A stretch of DNA of 60,455 bases from an uncultured Faecalibacterium sp. (GTDB taxonomy: Bacteria; Bacillota; Clostridia; Oscillospirales; Ruminococcaceae), in assembly GCA_934525325.1 (NCBI GenBank), contig CAKSZE010000003.1, positions 1 to 60,455 of the forward strand. Direction: 5' to 3'. Below are positions 8,336 through 16,469 of this stretch, one piece after another. Made by a program: the position numbers and the translations under genes. The stretch's first letter is position 1. Every line of letters starts with the position of its first letter. Under the pieces are notes generated by a model, which was not told the DNA's origin, did no database searches, and saw only the letters and a list, made by a program, of their open reading frames with translations.

Positions 8336-8974
8336 ATGAAAAAGCATATTCTCTGTCTGGGTGATTCCAACACCCACGGCTATTGCGCCGACCCCAACGA
8401 CTGCGCCGACCACGGCATCCGCTTCAATGAGGACGAGCGCTGGACCTGCCGCCTGCAGAAGGCGCTGGGCGAGGAGTATCTGGTCACCGAGGAGGGGCTT
8501 TCCGGCCGCACTACCGTGTTCGTGGATCCACTGCATGAGTCCATGGATGCACTGAGCGTGGCTTACGCCCTGCTCAAGAGCCACGAAGTCATCGACCTGC
8601 TCATCATCATGCTGGGCACGAACGACGTCAAGGAACGCTTTGGTGCAAACGCTGCCTGCATCGGCGCGGGCATGGAGCGGCTGCTGCTCAAGGCCAAGAG
8701 CGTGGACTGCTGGGGCGGCAAGGCACCCAACATTCTGGTGGTGGCGCCGCCCTGCATCAAGGACGGCTTCCACGATGCCGTCATGGGCGCAGGCTGCGTG
8801 GAGAAATCCCGCGGCGTCGCCGAGCAGCTGCGCATCGTAGCTGAGCGGCAGGGCGTGCACTTTATGGACGCCGCCGAATGCGAGTTCAACGAGGTGGACT
8901 TTATGCACCTGACCCGCAAGGGTCACGCCCGGCTGGCAGAGCTGCTGGGCGCAGAGGTACCGAAGCTGGTCTGA
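8336..8974 (+). CDS. SGNH/GDSL-type hydrolase (possible sialate O-acetylesterase)
   Basis: This 212-residue cytoplasmic SGNH hydrolase has block I CLGDSNTHGY (nucleophile Ser), block III LGTNDVKERF and block V DFMHLTRKGH with the Asp-His pair. No signal peptide is present. It resembles small arylesterase/acyl-CoA-thioesterase-like SGNH enzymes. As the last gene of the nan operon, 7 bp after nanK, it could remove O-acetyl groups from imported sialic acids, which would otherwise hinder the lyase. This specific activity is an inference. Ribosome site AAGGAG lies 11 bases before ATG 8336, overlapping the nanK stop. Confidence 0.82.
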   Translation: MKKHILCLGDSNTHGYCADPNDCADHGIRFNEDERWTCRLQKALGEEYLVTEEGLSGRTTVFVDPLHESMDALSVAYALLKSHEVIDLLIIMLGTNDVKERFGANAACIGAGMERLLLKAKSVDCWGGKAPNILVVAPPCIKDGFHDAVMGAGCVEKSRGVAEQLRIVAERQGVHFMDAAECEFNEVDFMHLTRKGHARLAELLGAEVPKLV

Positions 8975-8989
8975 GTAAAAAATGTCAGA

Positions 8990-9025
8990 GCGATCCCGGA
9001 AGGTCTGCGGACTTTCCGGGATCGC
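8990..9025 (+). repeat. 16-bp hairpin with TGCG loop after the nan operon
   Basis: GCGATCCCGGAAGGTC (8990-9005) pairs with GACTTTCCGGGATCGC (9010-9025) with one G-U pair around a TGCG tetraloop, followed by ATTTTCAT. It has the same geometry, loop and trailing ATTTTCA as the terminal hairpin of the repeats at 27781, 43690 and 60146, but lacks their pseudoknot half. It probably terminates the nan transcript. Confidence 0.8.
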
Positions 9026-9124
9026 ATTTTCATGTAAGCAGGGGAGAGAGCACGATTTCCGGGACAGCGTGGAAAAGGCACGCGGCAAGCGCCGCTTTTT
9101 TCTGCCATACTGCCGCCTTTTTTG

Positions 9125-9153
9125 TTGACAAGGCACCGGCTTGCTATTATAAT
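9125..9153 (+). promoter_or_regulatory. Consensus promoter of greA-lysS
   Basis: TTGACA (9125-9130) and TATAAT (9148-9153) are separated by exactly 17 bp, a perfect vegetative promoter, consistent with strong expression of housekeeping genes. It lies about 75 bp upstream of greA. Confidence 0.9.
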
Positions 9154-9233
9154 AGTGTAGTCAAAATGGCATTCCTGTGCGGCTTTGTGGCTGCGCGAAA
9201 GAAATACAGCTAATAACAAGGAGAGATTCTCAA

Positions 9234-9719
9234 ATGGCACAAGAGATCAAGATGTCCGCTGCCGGTCTGAAGGCAATGCAGGAGGAGCTGGAATACCTCA
9301 AAACCGTCCGCCGCAAGGAGCTGGCTGAAGAGATCAAGGAAGCCCGCAGCCACGGCGACCTGTCTGAGAACAGCGAGTACGACGAGGCCAAGAATACGCA
9401 GGGTCTGGTGGAGAACCGCATCACCGAGCTGGAGCAGACCATCAAGAACGCAGTTCTGATCGATGAGAGCGAGCTGAGCGTGGATAACGTCTCCGTGGGT
9501 ACTCACGTCACCATCCGCGAGACCGGCGAGGACGAAGCCGAGGAATACGATATCGTGGGCCGCACCGAGGCTGACGCCTTCAACGGCAAGATCAGCGATG
9601 AGAGCCCCGTGGGCCACGCCCTGATGGGCAAGGCTGTGGGCGATAAGGCCGAAGTGCTGCTGCCCACCGGCCAGACCGTGGAGTACACCGTGCTGGCTAT
9701 CACCCATTCTGCAAACTAA
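9234..9719 (+). CDS. greA: Transcription elongation factor GreA
   Basis: This 161-residue protein has the N-terminal coiled coil (AEEIKEARSHGDLSENSEYDEAKNTQ, with the acidic tip residues needed for RNA cleavage by RNA polymerase) and a C-terminal FKBP-like domain ending in GQTVEYTVLAI. It rescues backtracked RNA polymerase. The length is standard. The start at 9234 has an AAGGAGAG site 9 bases upstream. It is co-transcribed with lysS, 12 bp downstream, a frequent pairing in Firmicutes. Confidence 0.95.
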   Translation: MAQEIKMSAAGLKAMQEELEYLKTVRRKELAEEIKEARSHGDLSENSEYDEAKNTQGLVENRITELEQTIKNAVLIDESELSVDNVSVGTHVTIRETGEDEAEEYDIVGRTEADAFNGKISDESPVGHALMGKAVGDKAEVLLPTGQTVEYTVLAITHSAN

Positions 9720-9731
9720 GTAGGAGTAACC

Positions 9732-11243
9732 ATGGAAGAGCAAAAGAGAAACCCCGCTGCGGGTCTGTCCGAGAGCGAGCAGGTACAGGTGCGCCGCCAG
9801 AAGCTGGCCGACCTGCAGGCCGCCGGCAACGACCCCTTTACCCTGACCAAGTTCCCGCAGGACGCCTATTCTGCCGACCTGAAGGAAGAATATAAGGAAC
9901 TGCCCAACGAGACCGACAGCGGCAAGCTGGTGGCACTGGCAGGCCGCATGATGTCCAAGCGCGTCATGGGCAAGGCCAGCTTTGCCCACCTGCGCGACGA
10001 CAAGGGCGATATCCAGCTTTACGTCCGCCGTGACGAGCTTGGCGATGAGCCCTACGCCGCTTTCAAAAAGCTGGATGTGGGCGACATTATCGGCGTGAAG
10101 GGCGAGGTGTTCCGCACCAAGACCGGCGAGCTGAGCGTGCGCGCCACCGAACTGACCCTGCTGGCTAAGAGCCTGCGCCCCCTGCCCGAAAAGTTCCACG
10201 GCCTGACCGATACCGAGATGCGTTACCGCCAGCGCTATGTGGATCTGATCGCAAACCCGGAGGTGAAGGACACCTTCATCAAGCGCAGCCAGATCCTGAA
10301 GGAGATCCGCGCCTATCTGGACGAGAAGGGCTTTTTGGAGGTGGACACCCCCATCCTGACCCCGTTTGAGATCGGCGCTTCTGCACGCCCCTTCTACACC
10401 CACCACAACAGCCTGAACATGGACATGGTGCTGCGCATCGAGACCGAGCTGTACCTCAAGCGCCTGATCGTGGGCGGTATGGATCGCGTGTACGAGGTGG
10501 GCCGCATCTTCCGCAACGAGGGCATGGACCCCAAGCATAACCCGGAATTCACCTCCATTGAGCTGTATCAGGCCTTTACGGATTTCCACGGCATGATGGA
10601 TCTGGTGGAGGAGCTGTACAAGCGCCTTGCCCTCAAGATCTGCGGCAGCCTGGTCATCCCGTATCAGGGTAAGCAGATCGATATGGGTCACTGGGAGCGC
10701 CTGACCATGGTGGAGGCCGTGAAGAAGTACTCCGGCGTGGACTTCAACGACTGGCAGACCGATGCAGACGCCATCGCCGCCGCCAAGGCGCACAACGTGG
10801 AGCTGCCCGAGGTGCCCACCAAGGGTGCCATTCTGGCCGAGTTCTTCGATGCCTTTGTGGAGGACAAGCTGATCCAGCCCACCTTCATCTACGATTACCC
10901 CGTGGAGATCAGTCCGCTGGCCAAGCGTAAGCCGGATGACCCCGCTTTCACTGAGCGTTTTGAGTATTTCATCGACTGCACCGAGTACGGCAACGCCTTC
11001 AGCGAGCTGAACGACCCCATTGACCAGAAGGGCCGCTTCGAGCGTCAGGTAGCCGAGCGCAAGGCACTGGAGCCCGAGTGCAAGGCACAGGTGGACTACG
11101 ACTACATCAACGCACTGGAGTATGGTCTGCCCCCCACGGGCGGTTTGGGCTTCGGCGTAGACCGTCTGGTGATGCTGCTCACCGATAGCGCATCTATCCG
11201 TGATGTGCTGCTGTTCCCCACGATGAAGCCGATTGAGCAGTAA
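9732..11243 (+). CDS. lysS: Lysyl-tRNA synthetase, class II
   Basis: This 503-residue enzyme charges tRNA-Lys. An OB-fold anticodon-binding domain (about 60-165, VALAGRMMSKRVMGKASF onward) precedes the class II catalytic core. Motif 2 (RVYEVGRIFRNEGMD, with HNPEFT after it) and motif 3 (GLGFGVDRLVML) are intact. The length is usual for LysS. It shares the greA promoter, and a strong terminator follows at 11266-11310. No T-box or other leader is visible. Confidence 0.97.
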   Translation: MEEQKRNPAAGLSESEQVQVRRQKLADLQAAGNDPFTLTKFPQDAYSADLKEEYKELPNETDSGKLVALAGRMMSKRVMGKASFAHLRDDKGDIQLYVRRDELGDEPYAAFKKLDVGDIIGVKGEVFRTKTGELSVRATELTLLAKSLRPLPEKFHGLTDTEMRYRQRYVDLIANPEVKDTFIKRSQILKEIRAYLDEKGFLEVDTPILTPFEIGASARPFYTHHNSLNMDMVLRIETELYLKRLIVGGMDRVYEVGRIFRNEGMDPKHNPEFTSIELYQAFTDFHGMMDLVEELYKRLALKICGSLVIPYQGKQIDMGHWERLTMVEAVKKYSGVDFNDWQTDADAIAAAKAHNVELPEVPTKGAILAEFFDAFVEDKLIQPTFIYDYPVEISPLAKRKPDDPAFTERFEYFIDCTEYGNAFSELNDPIDQKGRFERQVAERKALEPECKAQVDYDYINALEYGLPPTGGLGFGVDRLVMLLTDSASIRDVLLFPTMKPIEQ

Positions 11244-11265
11244 ATTTCCAATTTAAGCAAAACTA

Positions 11266-11310
11266 AGCCTGAAACTTCTTGATAAACCGAGAAGTTTCAG
11301 GCTTTTTCTT
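11266..11310 (+). terminator. Terminator after lysS
   Basis: A 14-bp perfect stem, AGCCTGAAACTTCT (11266-11279) with AGAAGTTTCAGGCT (11290-11303), is followed by TTTTCTTTT. Confidence 0.9.
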
Positions 11311-11680
11311 TTGGCAGATTTCCAGCAAAAACTACACCATACGCCAATTTTACGCCAAACGATGCAGGATTTTGTGCAGAGCAAAAAGAGCGTTGTTCGC
11401 GTTTGCGCAGCGAAGCGGAGCAATGAAAGCCCCAGTGGGGCTTTTAAGCGACCGAACGGTCTTGCGCAGCAAGATGGAGGGGCCTCGCCCCGACAAGTTC
11501 GCGTTTAGTGTAAAATTGGAGCGTGTGGTGGATGAGTGTAGACTTATAAAAGGCTACATCAAAAAGCGGGTTCATGGATCTGCAAACGGACGACTGGAAC
11601 TTTCCACTGCAAAGTAGTTCTGCGTTCTGCCCGATGGCAAAGAAATAATCCGAAATATCAGCAGTATCAAAAAAGTATTA
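11311..11680. other. Gene-poor, lower-GC region with a mobile-element-like tail repeat
   Basis: No convincing gene is visible. Short open frames here lack ribosome sites and family resemblance. Positions 11551-11610 resemble 17656-17712 (shared core CTGCAAACGGAC and GGAACTTTCCAC), which suggests a remnant of a dispersed or mobile sequence. Confidence 0.5.
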
Positions 11681-11724
11681 GAAAACGGTAAAGCAGATAA
11701 AATCCACTTTACCGTTTTCTTTTT
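11681..11724 (+). terminator. Hairpin before the amino acid ABC operon end
   Basis: GAAAACGGTAAAG (11681-11693) pairs perfectly with CTTTACCGTTTTC (11707-11719), followed by TTTTT on the plus strand. It separates the remnant region from the convergent ATPase gene; on the minus strand the T tail is weaker. Confidence 0.7.
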
Positions 11725-11772
11725 GTCCAAACAGGTTGGCTTATCACTGCTGTTGATCCGTACATTTAAAGA

Positions 11773-12510
11773 TCACAGCACCTTGCTGAGAAAATCGATT
11801 GTGCGTTTTTCTTTGGGGTGATTGATGACTTCATCCGCAGTACCCTGCTCTACGATGTAGCCGCCTTCCATAAAGATCACCCGGTCAGCCACTTCCCGGG
11901 CAAAACCGATTTCATGGGTGACAACCACCATGGTCATTCCGCTGTGGGCCAGATCCTGCATAACATGGAGTACTTCTCCCACCATTTCAGGATCCAGCGC
12001 AGAGGTAGGTTCATCAAAAAGCAGGATCTCCGGGTTCATAGCCAGAGCCCGCGCAATGGCCACCCGCTGTTTCTGACCGCCGGAAAGCTGCCGCGGGTAG
12101 CAGTAGGTTTTATCGGCCAGCCCGACCCTCTTGAGCAAACGAAGCGCGGTGTCTTCTGCATCGGGCTGATTTTCCTTTTTCAGATCGACCGGGGCCAAAG
12201 TCATATTCTCCATCACGGTCAGATGCTCAAAAAGATTGAAGTGCTGGAACACCATTCCCACTTTCTGACGTACCTTGTTCAGATCCACTTTTTTCTGCGT
12301 GATGTCCTGACCGTCTACCAAAATGGAACCGCTGGTGACGGTCTCCAACTGATTGAGACAACGCAGAAAAGTGGATTTTCCGCTTCCGGAAGGCCCAAGC
12401 AGAACCACCGTCTCACCTGCATGGATGTCCATAGAAATATCCTGCAGCACATCCAGATCTCCGAATTTCTTTTTCAGATTCTGAACCCGGATCAGTACCT
12501 TATCGTCCAT
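11773..12510 (-). CDS. Polar amino acid ABC transporter ATPase, GlnQ type
   Basis: This 245-residue ATPase has Walker [10 protein letters not shown], the Q-loop [16 protein letters not shown], signature [15 protein letters not shown], Walker [15 protein letters not shown] and the switch His in [14 protein letters not shown]. Sequence type and length place it with the polar amino acid importers. It is the last gene of a four-gene operon (hydrolase, binding protein, permease, ATPase). Its start overlaps the permease end by 11 bp, with GGAGG inside the permease gene, so translation is probably coupled. Confidence 0.93.
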   Translation of the reverse strand: MDDKVLIRVQNLKKKFGDLDVLQDISMDIHAGETVVLLGPSGSGKSTFLRCLNQLETVTSGSILVDGQDITQKKVDLNKVRQKVGMVFQHFNLFEHLTVMENMTLAPVDLKKENQPDAEDTALRLLKRVGLADKTYCYPRQLSGGQKQRVAIARALAMNPEILLFDEPTSALDPEMVGEVLHVMQDLAHSGMTMVVVTHEIGFAREVADRVIFMEGGYIVEQGTADEVINHPKEKRTIDFLSKVL

Positions 12511-13165
12511 TGCTGAGCCTCCCTTCTACGCGATGGCTGAGGTAACTCAGCAACAGGATCACCACCATGTACATCACGCCCGCAATGGCCCACCCCTGAG
12601 TGTTCATCGTGTTGGCCACCACCGTCTTGGTGGTATTGGTCAGCTCGGGGAATCCGATCACTGAAAGGATGGAGGTATCTTTGAGGGTAATGATAAACTG
12701 GTTGATGATGGAGGGGATCATGGTGCGGATGGCCTGCGGCAGCACCACTTTATACATGGAGTGGCTGTAAGACATCCCCAGGCTGCGGGCCGCTTCCATC
12801 TGGCCTGCGGGCACGCTCTGGATGCCCGCCCGCATGATCTCAGCCATATAGGCACCGCAGTTGAGCGATAAGGCAATGATGCCTGCATTCAAGGCGCTGA
12901 GGCGGACATTGCCAAGGCCGATATCCCGCAAAAACTGCGGAATGGTAAAATAGATAAAGAAGGCCAGCACTATGAGGGGCCAACCCCGGATGGCGTTGAC
13001 ATAGATGATGCTCAGCCAATTGCACAGGCGGTTTTGGACGGTGCCCAACAATCCGAACAGCAGGCCCAGCAGACAGGCCACGATCAGCGAAAGGAGCGCC
13101 AATAAAAGCGTCTGTCCAAAAGCCGCCAGCATCATCATGCCATAAACATGAATAATCTTAAGCAA
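12500..13165 (-). CDS. Amino acid ABC transporter permease, HisM/GlnP type
   Basis: About 221 residues with five membrane segments and the typical [32 protein letters not shown] docking loop of polar amino acid permeases. It transports with the GlnQ-type ATPase and the binding protein encoded next to it. TTG 13165 is taken as the start because GAAGGG lies 9 bases upstream; the frame stays open further upstream but without a better site, and a later ATG cluster (about residues 10-12) has no ribosome site. Substrate is not deducible from sequence; glutamine-like or gamma-glutamyl compounds fit the neighbouring hydrolase. Confidence 0.9.
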   Translation of the reverse strand: MLKIIHVYGMMMLAAFGQTLLLALLSLIVACLLGLLFGLLGTVQNRLCNWLSIIYVNAIRGWPLIVLAFFIYFTIPQFLRDIGLGNVRLSALNAGIIALSLNCGAYMAEIMRAGIQSVPAGQMEAARSLGMSYSHSMYKVVLPQAIRTMIPSIINQFIITLKDTSILSVIGFPELTNTTKTVVANTMNTQGWAIAGVMYMVVILLLSYLSHRVEGRLSNGR

Positions 13166-13213
13166 AACGATCTTCCCTTCTGTTTCGGACTGCCCGGCAG
13201 ACATGCAGCAGGC

Positions 13214-14038
13214 TCATCCCAGATATTTTGCCAGAATCTCGTCGTAAGTACCGTTGGCCTTGATGTTCGCAAGACCGGCATTGAACAGATCCAGGAAAGA
13301 CTGGTTCTTCTCGTCCATAATGGCCAGACCATAGGGTGCGCCCTCATTGGCAAAGCCATCCGGGATCTTCAGGTCCAGGTCATGCTGCTTGATATTGGCC
13401 GCCATGACCGGCTCATCGTCAAAGCAGGCGAAAGAGTTTCCCGTCAGCACATCCTGATACATCGTGGGGGAATCCTCGAACTTGGTGACGGTAAAGCCGT
13501 ACTGGTCTTTCAGACTGTCTGCATAGTCAGCACCCGTGGTGCCGTTTTTCACAGCAGCGTTCTTCCCCTTCAAATCTTCCCAGCTGGTGATGGTGCTGTC
13601 TTTCGCCACGGCAATGGTCTGCTTGGCCGTAAAGTAGCCATCCGAGAAGATCCAACCGTTTTCTTTCCGCTCATCGGTGATGGATGCACCAGCAATGATC
13701 GCATCAGCCTGACCGCTCTGAACCGCTGCTACGGCACCATCCCAGCCAATGGCCTGCAGATCGTATTCAAATCCCTGATCTTCTGCAATGGCCGCCACAA
13801 TATCCACATCAATGCCCACGAAATTGCCCGATTCGTCAGTGTATTCAAAGGGCATGAACGCCGTGTCCGTGGTAATGATCCACTTCTTATCTGTTCCCGA
13901 TGCGGCAGAAGCTGCCCCGGAGGACGCCGCAGAGGATACTGTCACAGAAGATGCGGTCGTAGATGCCGAGCTTCCGCAACCTGTCAAAAATGCAGCGCCC
14001 AAAGCAGCCGCAGCAGCCATAAATGTTCTTCTTTTCAT
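13214..14038 (-). CDS. Amino acid ABC transporter substrate-binding lipoprotein
   Basis: This 274-residue family 3 solute-binding protein has a signal KRRTFMAAAA, a lipobox LTGC (Cys 21) and a Ser/Ala-rich linker. The mature part shows the family pattern TDTAFMPFEYTDESGNFVGIDVDIVAAIA and the LKGKNAAVKNGTTGADYA segment. It presents the ligand to the permease and ATPase that follow. Ribosome site AAAGGA lies 9 bases before ATG 14038. Its signal has two Arg but lacks the full SRRxFLK pattern found in the other binding lipoproteins of this window. Confidence 0.92.
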   Translation of the reverse strand: MKRRTFMAAAAALGAAFLTGCGSSASTTASSVTVSSAASSGAASAASGTDKKWIITTDTAFMPFEYTDESGNFVGIDVDIVAAIAEDQGFEYDLQAIGWDGAVAAVQSGQADAIIAGASITDERKENGWIFSDGYFTAKQTIAVAKDSTITSWEDLKGKNAAVKNGTTGADYADSLKDQYGFTVTKFEDSPTMYQDVLTGNSFACFDDEPVMAANIKQHDLDLKIPDGFANEGAPYGLAIMDEKNQSFLDLFNAGLANIKANGTYDEILAKYLG

Positions 14039-14120
14039 AAGGATCATCCTTTCTGTCAAAATTCCCTCTATCTGCAGGCTTCACGATAAGCCGGCAAGCA
14101 AAAAATACACGCCTGTTTTC

Positions 14121-14828
14121 TCAGGTCGCACAGGCATCCACAAAGGCCTGTATCAGCGCAAGGCTCTGAGGGCCGGTCTGGAAGTTGAACTCCGGGTGCC
14201 ACTGCACCGCCATCACAAATCGTTTGTCTGGTCGGCAAACGGCCTCTACCAACCCATCACTGCTGACAGCCATGGGCTGCAGTGTCGGGGCCAGCTTCCG
14301 TACCGCCTGATGGTGATAGCTGTTCACACCCAGAATGCCCGGCCCTACGATCCTGGCCAGCGGTGTATCCGGCAGGACTGTCACTGTATGCACCGCCCGG
14401 TCATAGGGCGGCGTCATGTGATGCTCCACCCGACTGGGGTGCTGGACATCCAGATCCTGATACAGGGTGCCACCCAGAGCCACATTCAAGAACTGGATGC
14501 CGCGGCAGATGCCAAAGATCGGTATGTTTCCTTCCAGTGCGCTGGTCAGCAGCTTCTTTTCCATCCGATCCCGGGCAGGGCAGGGAATGCCGCACTGTGG
14601 GAGCGGTGCTTCCCCATAAAGAGCTGGGTCTACATCGTGGCCGCCCGTCAACAGGATGCCATCGCAGAGTGCAAGACAGATCTGTAGCTCTTCCGAATCG
14701 TCTGTCAAAGGTAACATCAGAGGCACAGCCCCACATTTTTCCAACACCTGCATATAGCCCGGCAGCATCCAGTAACTCCGCTTTTCGTCATCGTACAGAG
14801 GGACCAGCCCGATCACTGGTTTTTTCAT
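14121..14828 (-). CDS. Class I glutamine-amidotransferase-like hydrolase (peptidase C26 family)
   Basis: This 235-residue protein belongs to the gamma-glutamyl-gamma-aminobutyrate hydrolase/PuuD family. The nucleophile elbow FGICRGIQFLN (Cys108) and the His of VQWHPEF complete the triad. Members hydrolyse gamma-glutamyl bonds of small amides in the cytoplasm. As first gene of an amino acid importer operon, it likely processes the imported compound. Its ATG overlaps the stop of a 23-codon leader ORF (ATGA), and a terminator lies in between, so attenuation is plausible. The exact substrate is unknown. Confidence 0.9.
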   Translation of the reverse strand: MKKPVIGLVPLYDDEKRSYWMLPGYMQVLEKCGAVPLMLPLTDDSEELQICLALCDGILLTGGHDVDPALYGEAPLPQCGIPCPARDRMEKKLLTSALEGNIPIFGICRGIQFLNVALGGTLYQDLDVQHPSRVEHHMTPPYDRAVHTVTVLPDTPLARIVGPGILGVNSYHHQAVRKLAPTLQPMAVSSDGLVEAVCRPDKRFVMAVQWHPEFNFQTGPQSLALIQAFVDACAT

Positions 14829-14896
14829 CTTTCAACACCTCTTCGCAGGAAACAAAAAACGCCCAGGCCTTCTCGGCTCTGGACGTCTTTATCCAT
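14825..14896 (-). CDS. Possible 23-residue leader peptide crossing a leader terminator
   Basis: The frame starts MDKDVQSREG and ends GVER, with the stop TGA overlapping the start of the hydrolase gene (ATGA). An AAGGA site lies 11 bases upstream of the ATG, about 20 bases after the predicted transcription start. It runs through the terminator hairpin at 14859-14886. A translating ribosome would melt that hairpin and hand over to the next gene. It may be a real attenuator peptide or chance; there is no homology evidence. Confidence 0.4.
   Translation of the reverse strand: MDKDVQSREGLGVFCFLRRGVER
14853..14886 (-). terminator. Leader terminator of the amino acid importer operon
   Basis: On the minus strand, ACGTCCAG pairs with CTGGGCGT (one G-U), with an inner GCC/GGC helix, followed by six T. 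It lies between the MerR-type promoter and the first gene, so it can act only as an attenuator. Confidence 0.7.
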
Positions 14897-14924
14897 TCAG
14901 TTGTATTCCTTGTGGAATGCCAAC

Positions 14925-14955
14925 AGTATATATGCTGGGGTCAAATCCATGTCAA
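14925..14955 (-). promoter_or_regulatory. MerR-type promoter with 19-bp spacer
   Basis: On the minus strand, TTGACA (14950-14955) and TATACT (14925-14930) are 19 bp apart. Such over-long spacers are the hallmark of promoters that MerR proteins activate by twisting DNA, and a MerR gene ends just upstream at 15026. The arms GGGGT and ACCCC flank the -35 region (14937-14959). A second palindrome, TGGAGT-AC-ACTCCA, lies at 14987-15000. Confidence 0.8.
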
Positions 14956-15025
14956 CCCCAAATTCTAAAAATTTTTCTTCAAAAAGTGGAGTACACTCCA
15001 TCTTTTTCGTCTGCTGTATTCAGCC

Positions 15026-16258
15026 TCAGCGCACCGCATCAAAAATATAGAGGGTCAGAGGCTCGCCGTCTACATGGGAACGGTAGAAGTGGTGTTTTGT
15101 GGTGTGGAGCACCTGCCCGATCTCTGTGAGACCGAACGCAAAACCTTCCTTCTGATAATCCCGCTGCACAAAGCGGATGCAGCCCCGCTCCGGGCCGCCC
15201 TCCGGGTAAAGCTCCATCTGATTCTGGCGGGAGCGGCTGTGCTCTCCGCAACTTGTAAACAGCTGCAGTACCCGTCCGCCGGGACGGAACAGCGGGGCAA
15301 TGTCCAATATCTGGTGGTGTGGATGGTAAAAAGTATACTCGTTCTCACTCATGATCCCCACCTGCACATCAATGCTGCCGGGAGCGAGCGGATAGTGTTC
15401 CCCCGCATCGGCAATGTACAGCACCGGAAGCTCCGGAGCAAGGGCTTCAACATAGCCTTTGTACATTTGCAGGGTTTCTTCATATTTGTCCACAAAAACA
15501 AAAAGGTTATCCTGAGGCAGCTGATTCAGAAAATGATAGGTGAAAAAGAAGCCATTGATATTGGTTTCCAGCAGGACCTTATGGTGAAGATCCATCCGAT
15601 GCACCCGCTCCACCATCACATCCAGTGCTCTCTGCATGCAGAGATCCCACTCCGGTCCCGTATCGTGGTAAAGCTCCCGCCGCAGGTCCGGCTGATCATA
15701 AAGGCCTGTGTAACAATTGCCGGTGCAAAGGATTCCTTCCCGGATGGCTGCATGATAACCGCAGGAGCATTGAAGCTCTCCTTTCATTAGGGTGCTGCCA
15801 TGAAGTTCTGCTTTATGGATGGAAAAACGTCCGCCACAACTCGGGCAAGCCAGAAGCGGGACTGCTTCCAGCGGCATGCCGGTCAGCGCCGCCTTGCAGG
15901 GCAAGCGCAGCCGTTCCACCCGTTCATCTTCTTCATGAAGCTGTTTCAGGCTTCTTTTCAGCTGTTCCTGCTGTGCCAGAAGCTGTTCCCTCTTGCTGCG
16001 CAACATCCCCTGATATTCATCGATTGTGGAAGGCTCGATGGCATTGGACAACCTGTATAGCTGTGCAATGCTTTTGATTTCCGTGAGCGTAAAGCCCATA
16101 GCTTTCCACTGCTGGATCTGCTGATACTCTTCCAGATCCCGCTGCGCAAAGTCCAGCTGTTTCCCTCTCAGTTTCGGGAACAGCAGTCCTTCTGTCACAT
16201 AATAACGTATCGTATCGCGGCTCGTATTGCATGCCGCAGCAAACTCTCCGATCTTCAT
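15026..16258 (-). CDS. MerR-family regulator with zinc-ribbon and methyltransferase-like C-terminal region
   Basis: This protein of 410 residues is far longer than a normal MerR (130-280). Residues 1-75 form the winged HTH (MKIGEFAAACNTSRDTIRYYVTEGL) and 75-115 a helix rich in Gln/Lys/Glu for dimerisation. A zinc-ribbon-like pattern follows: CPSCGG near 139, CSCGY near 165, and two more Cys near 175-179. The remainder (about 200-410) looks like a divergent SAM-methyltransferase fold (FVDKYEETLQMYKGYVEAL, VLYIADAGEHYPLAPGSIDVQV). A similar ribbon-plus-methyltransferase layout occurs in RlmA-like enzymes. It probably activates the downstream importer operon; ligand or enzymatic activity is unknown. 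Confidence 0.85.
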   Translation of the reverse strand: MKIGEFAAACNTSRDTIRYYVTEGLLFPKLRGKQLDFAQRDLEEYQQIQQWKAMGFTLTEIKSIAQLYRLSNAIEPSTIDEYQGMLRSKREQLLAQQEQLKRSLKQLHEEDERVERLRLPCKAALTGMPLEAVPLLACPSCGGRFSIHKAELHGSTLMKGELQCSCGYHAAIREGILCTGNCYTGLYDQPDLRRELYHDTGPEWDLCMQRALDVMVERVHRMDLHHKVLLETNINGFFFTYHFLNQLPQDNLFVFVDKYEETLQMYKGYVEALAPELPVLYIADAGEHYPLAPGSIDVQVGIMSENEYTFYHPHHQILDIAPLFRPGGRVLQLFTSCGEHSRSRQNQMELYPEGGPERGCIRFVQRDYQKEGFAFGLTEIGQVLHTTKHHFYRSHVDGEPLTLYIFDAVR

Positions 16259-16381
16259 ACCTGCTCTGCCGACCGTTCACCGGTCATGCACTTCCCTTTC
16301 TGTCATTCTTCTGGATACTTTTTTAAACGAAAAACAAAGGTAGCACGTACTTTTTAAGGCCGCACTGCCTTTGCTGGTTCT

Positions 16382-16410
16382 ATTATAAAAATCCGCAGGC
16401 TGCTTGTCAA
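16382..16410 (-). promoter_or_regulatory. Consensus promoter of the MerR-family gene
   Basis: On the minus strand, TTGACA (16405-16410) and TATAAT (16382-16387) are separated by 17 bp, upstream of the regulator start at 16258. Confidence 0.85.
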
Positions 16411-16469
16411 CGTTTCTTTTAAATGATGTCAAACGGGCATTTTCGATGGCTCGTATGAGGTGATGTTTA

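Noticed and set aside
11279..11617. A 112-codon frame after lysS
   Set aside because: It begins inside the lysS terminator and contains only low-information sequence; it is not a credible gene.
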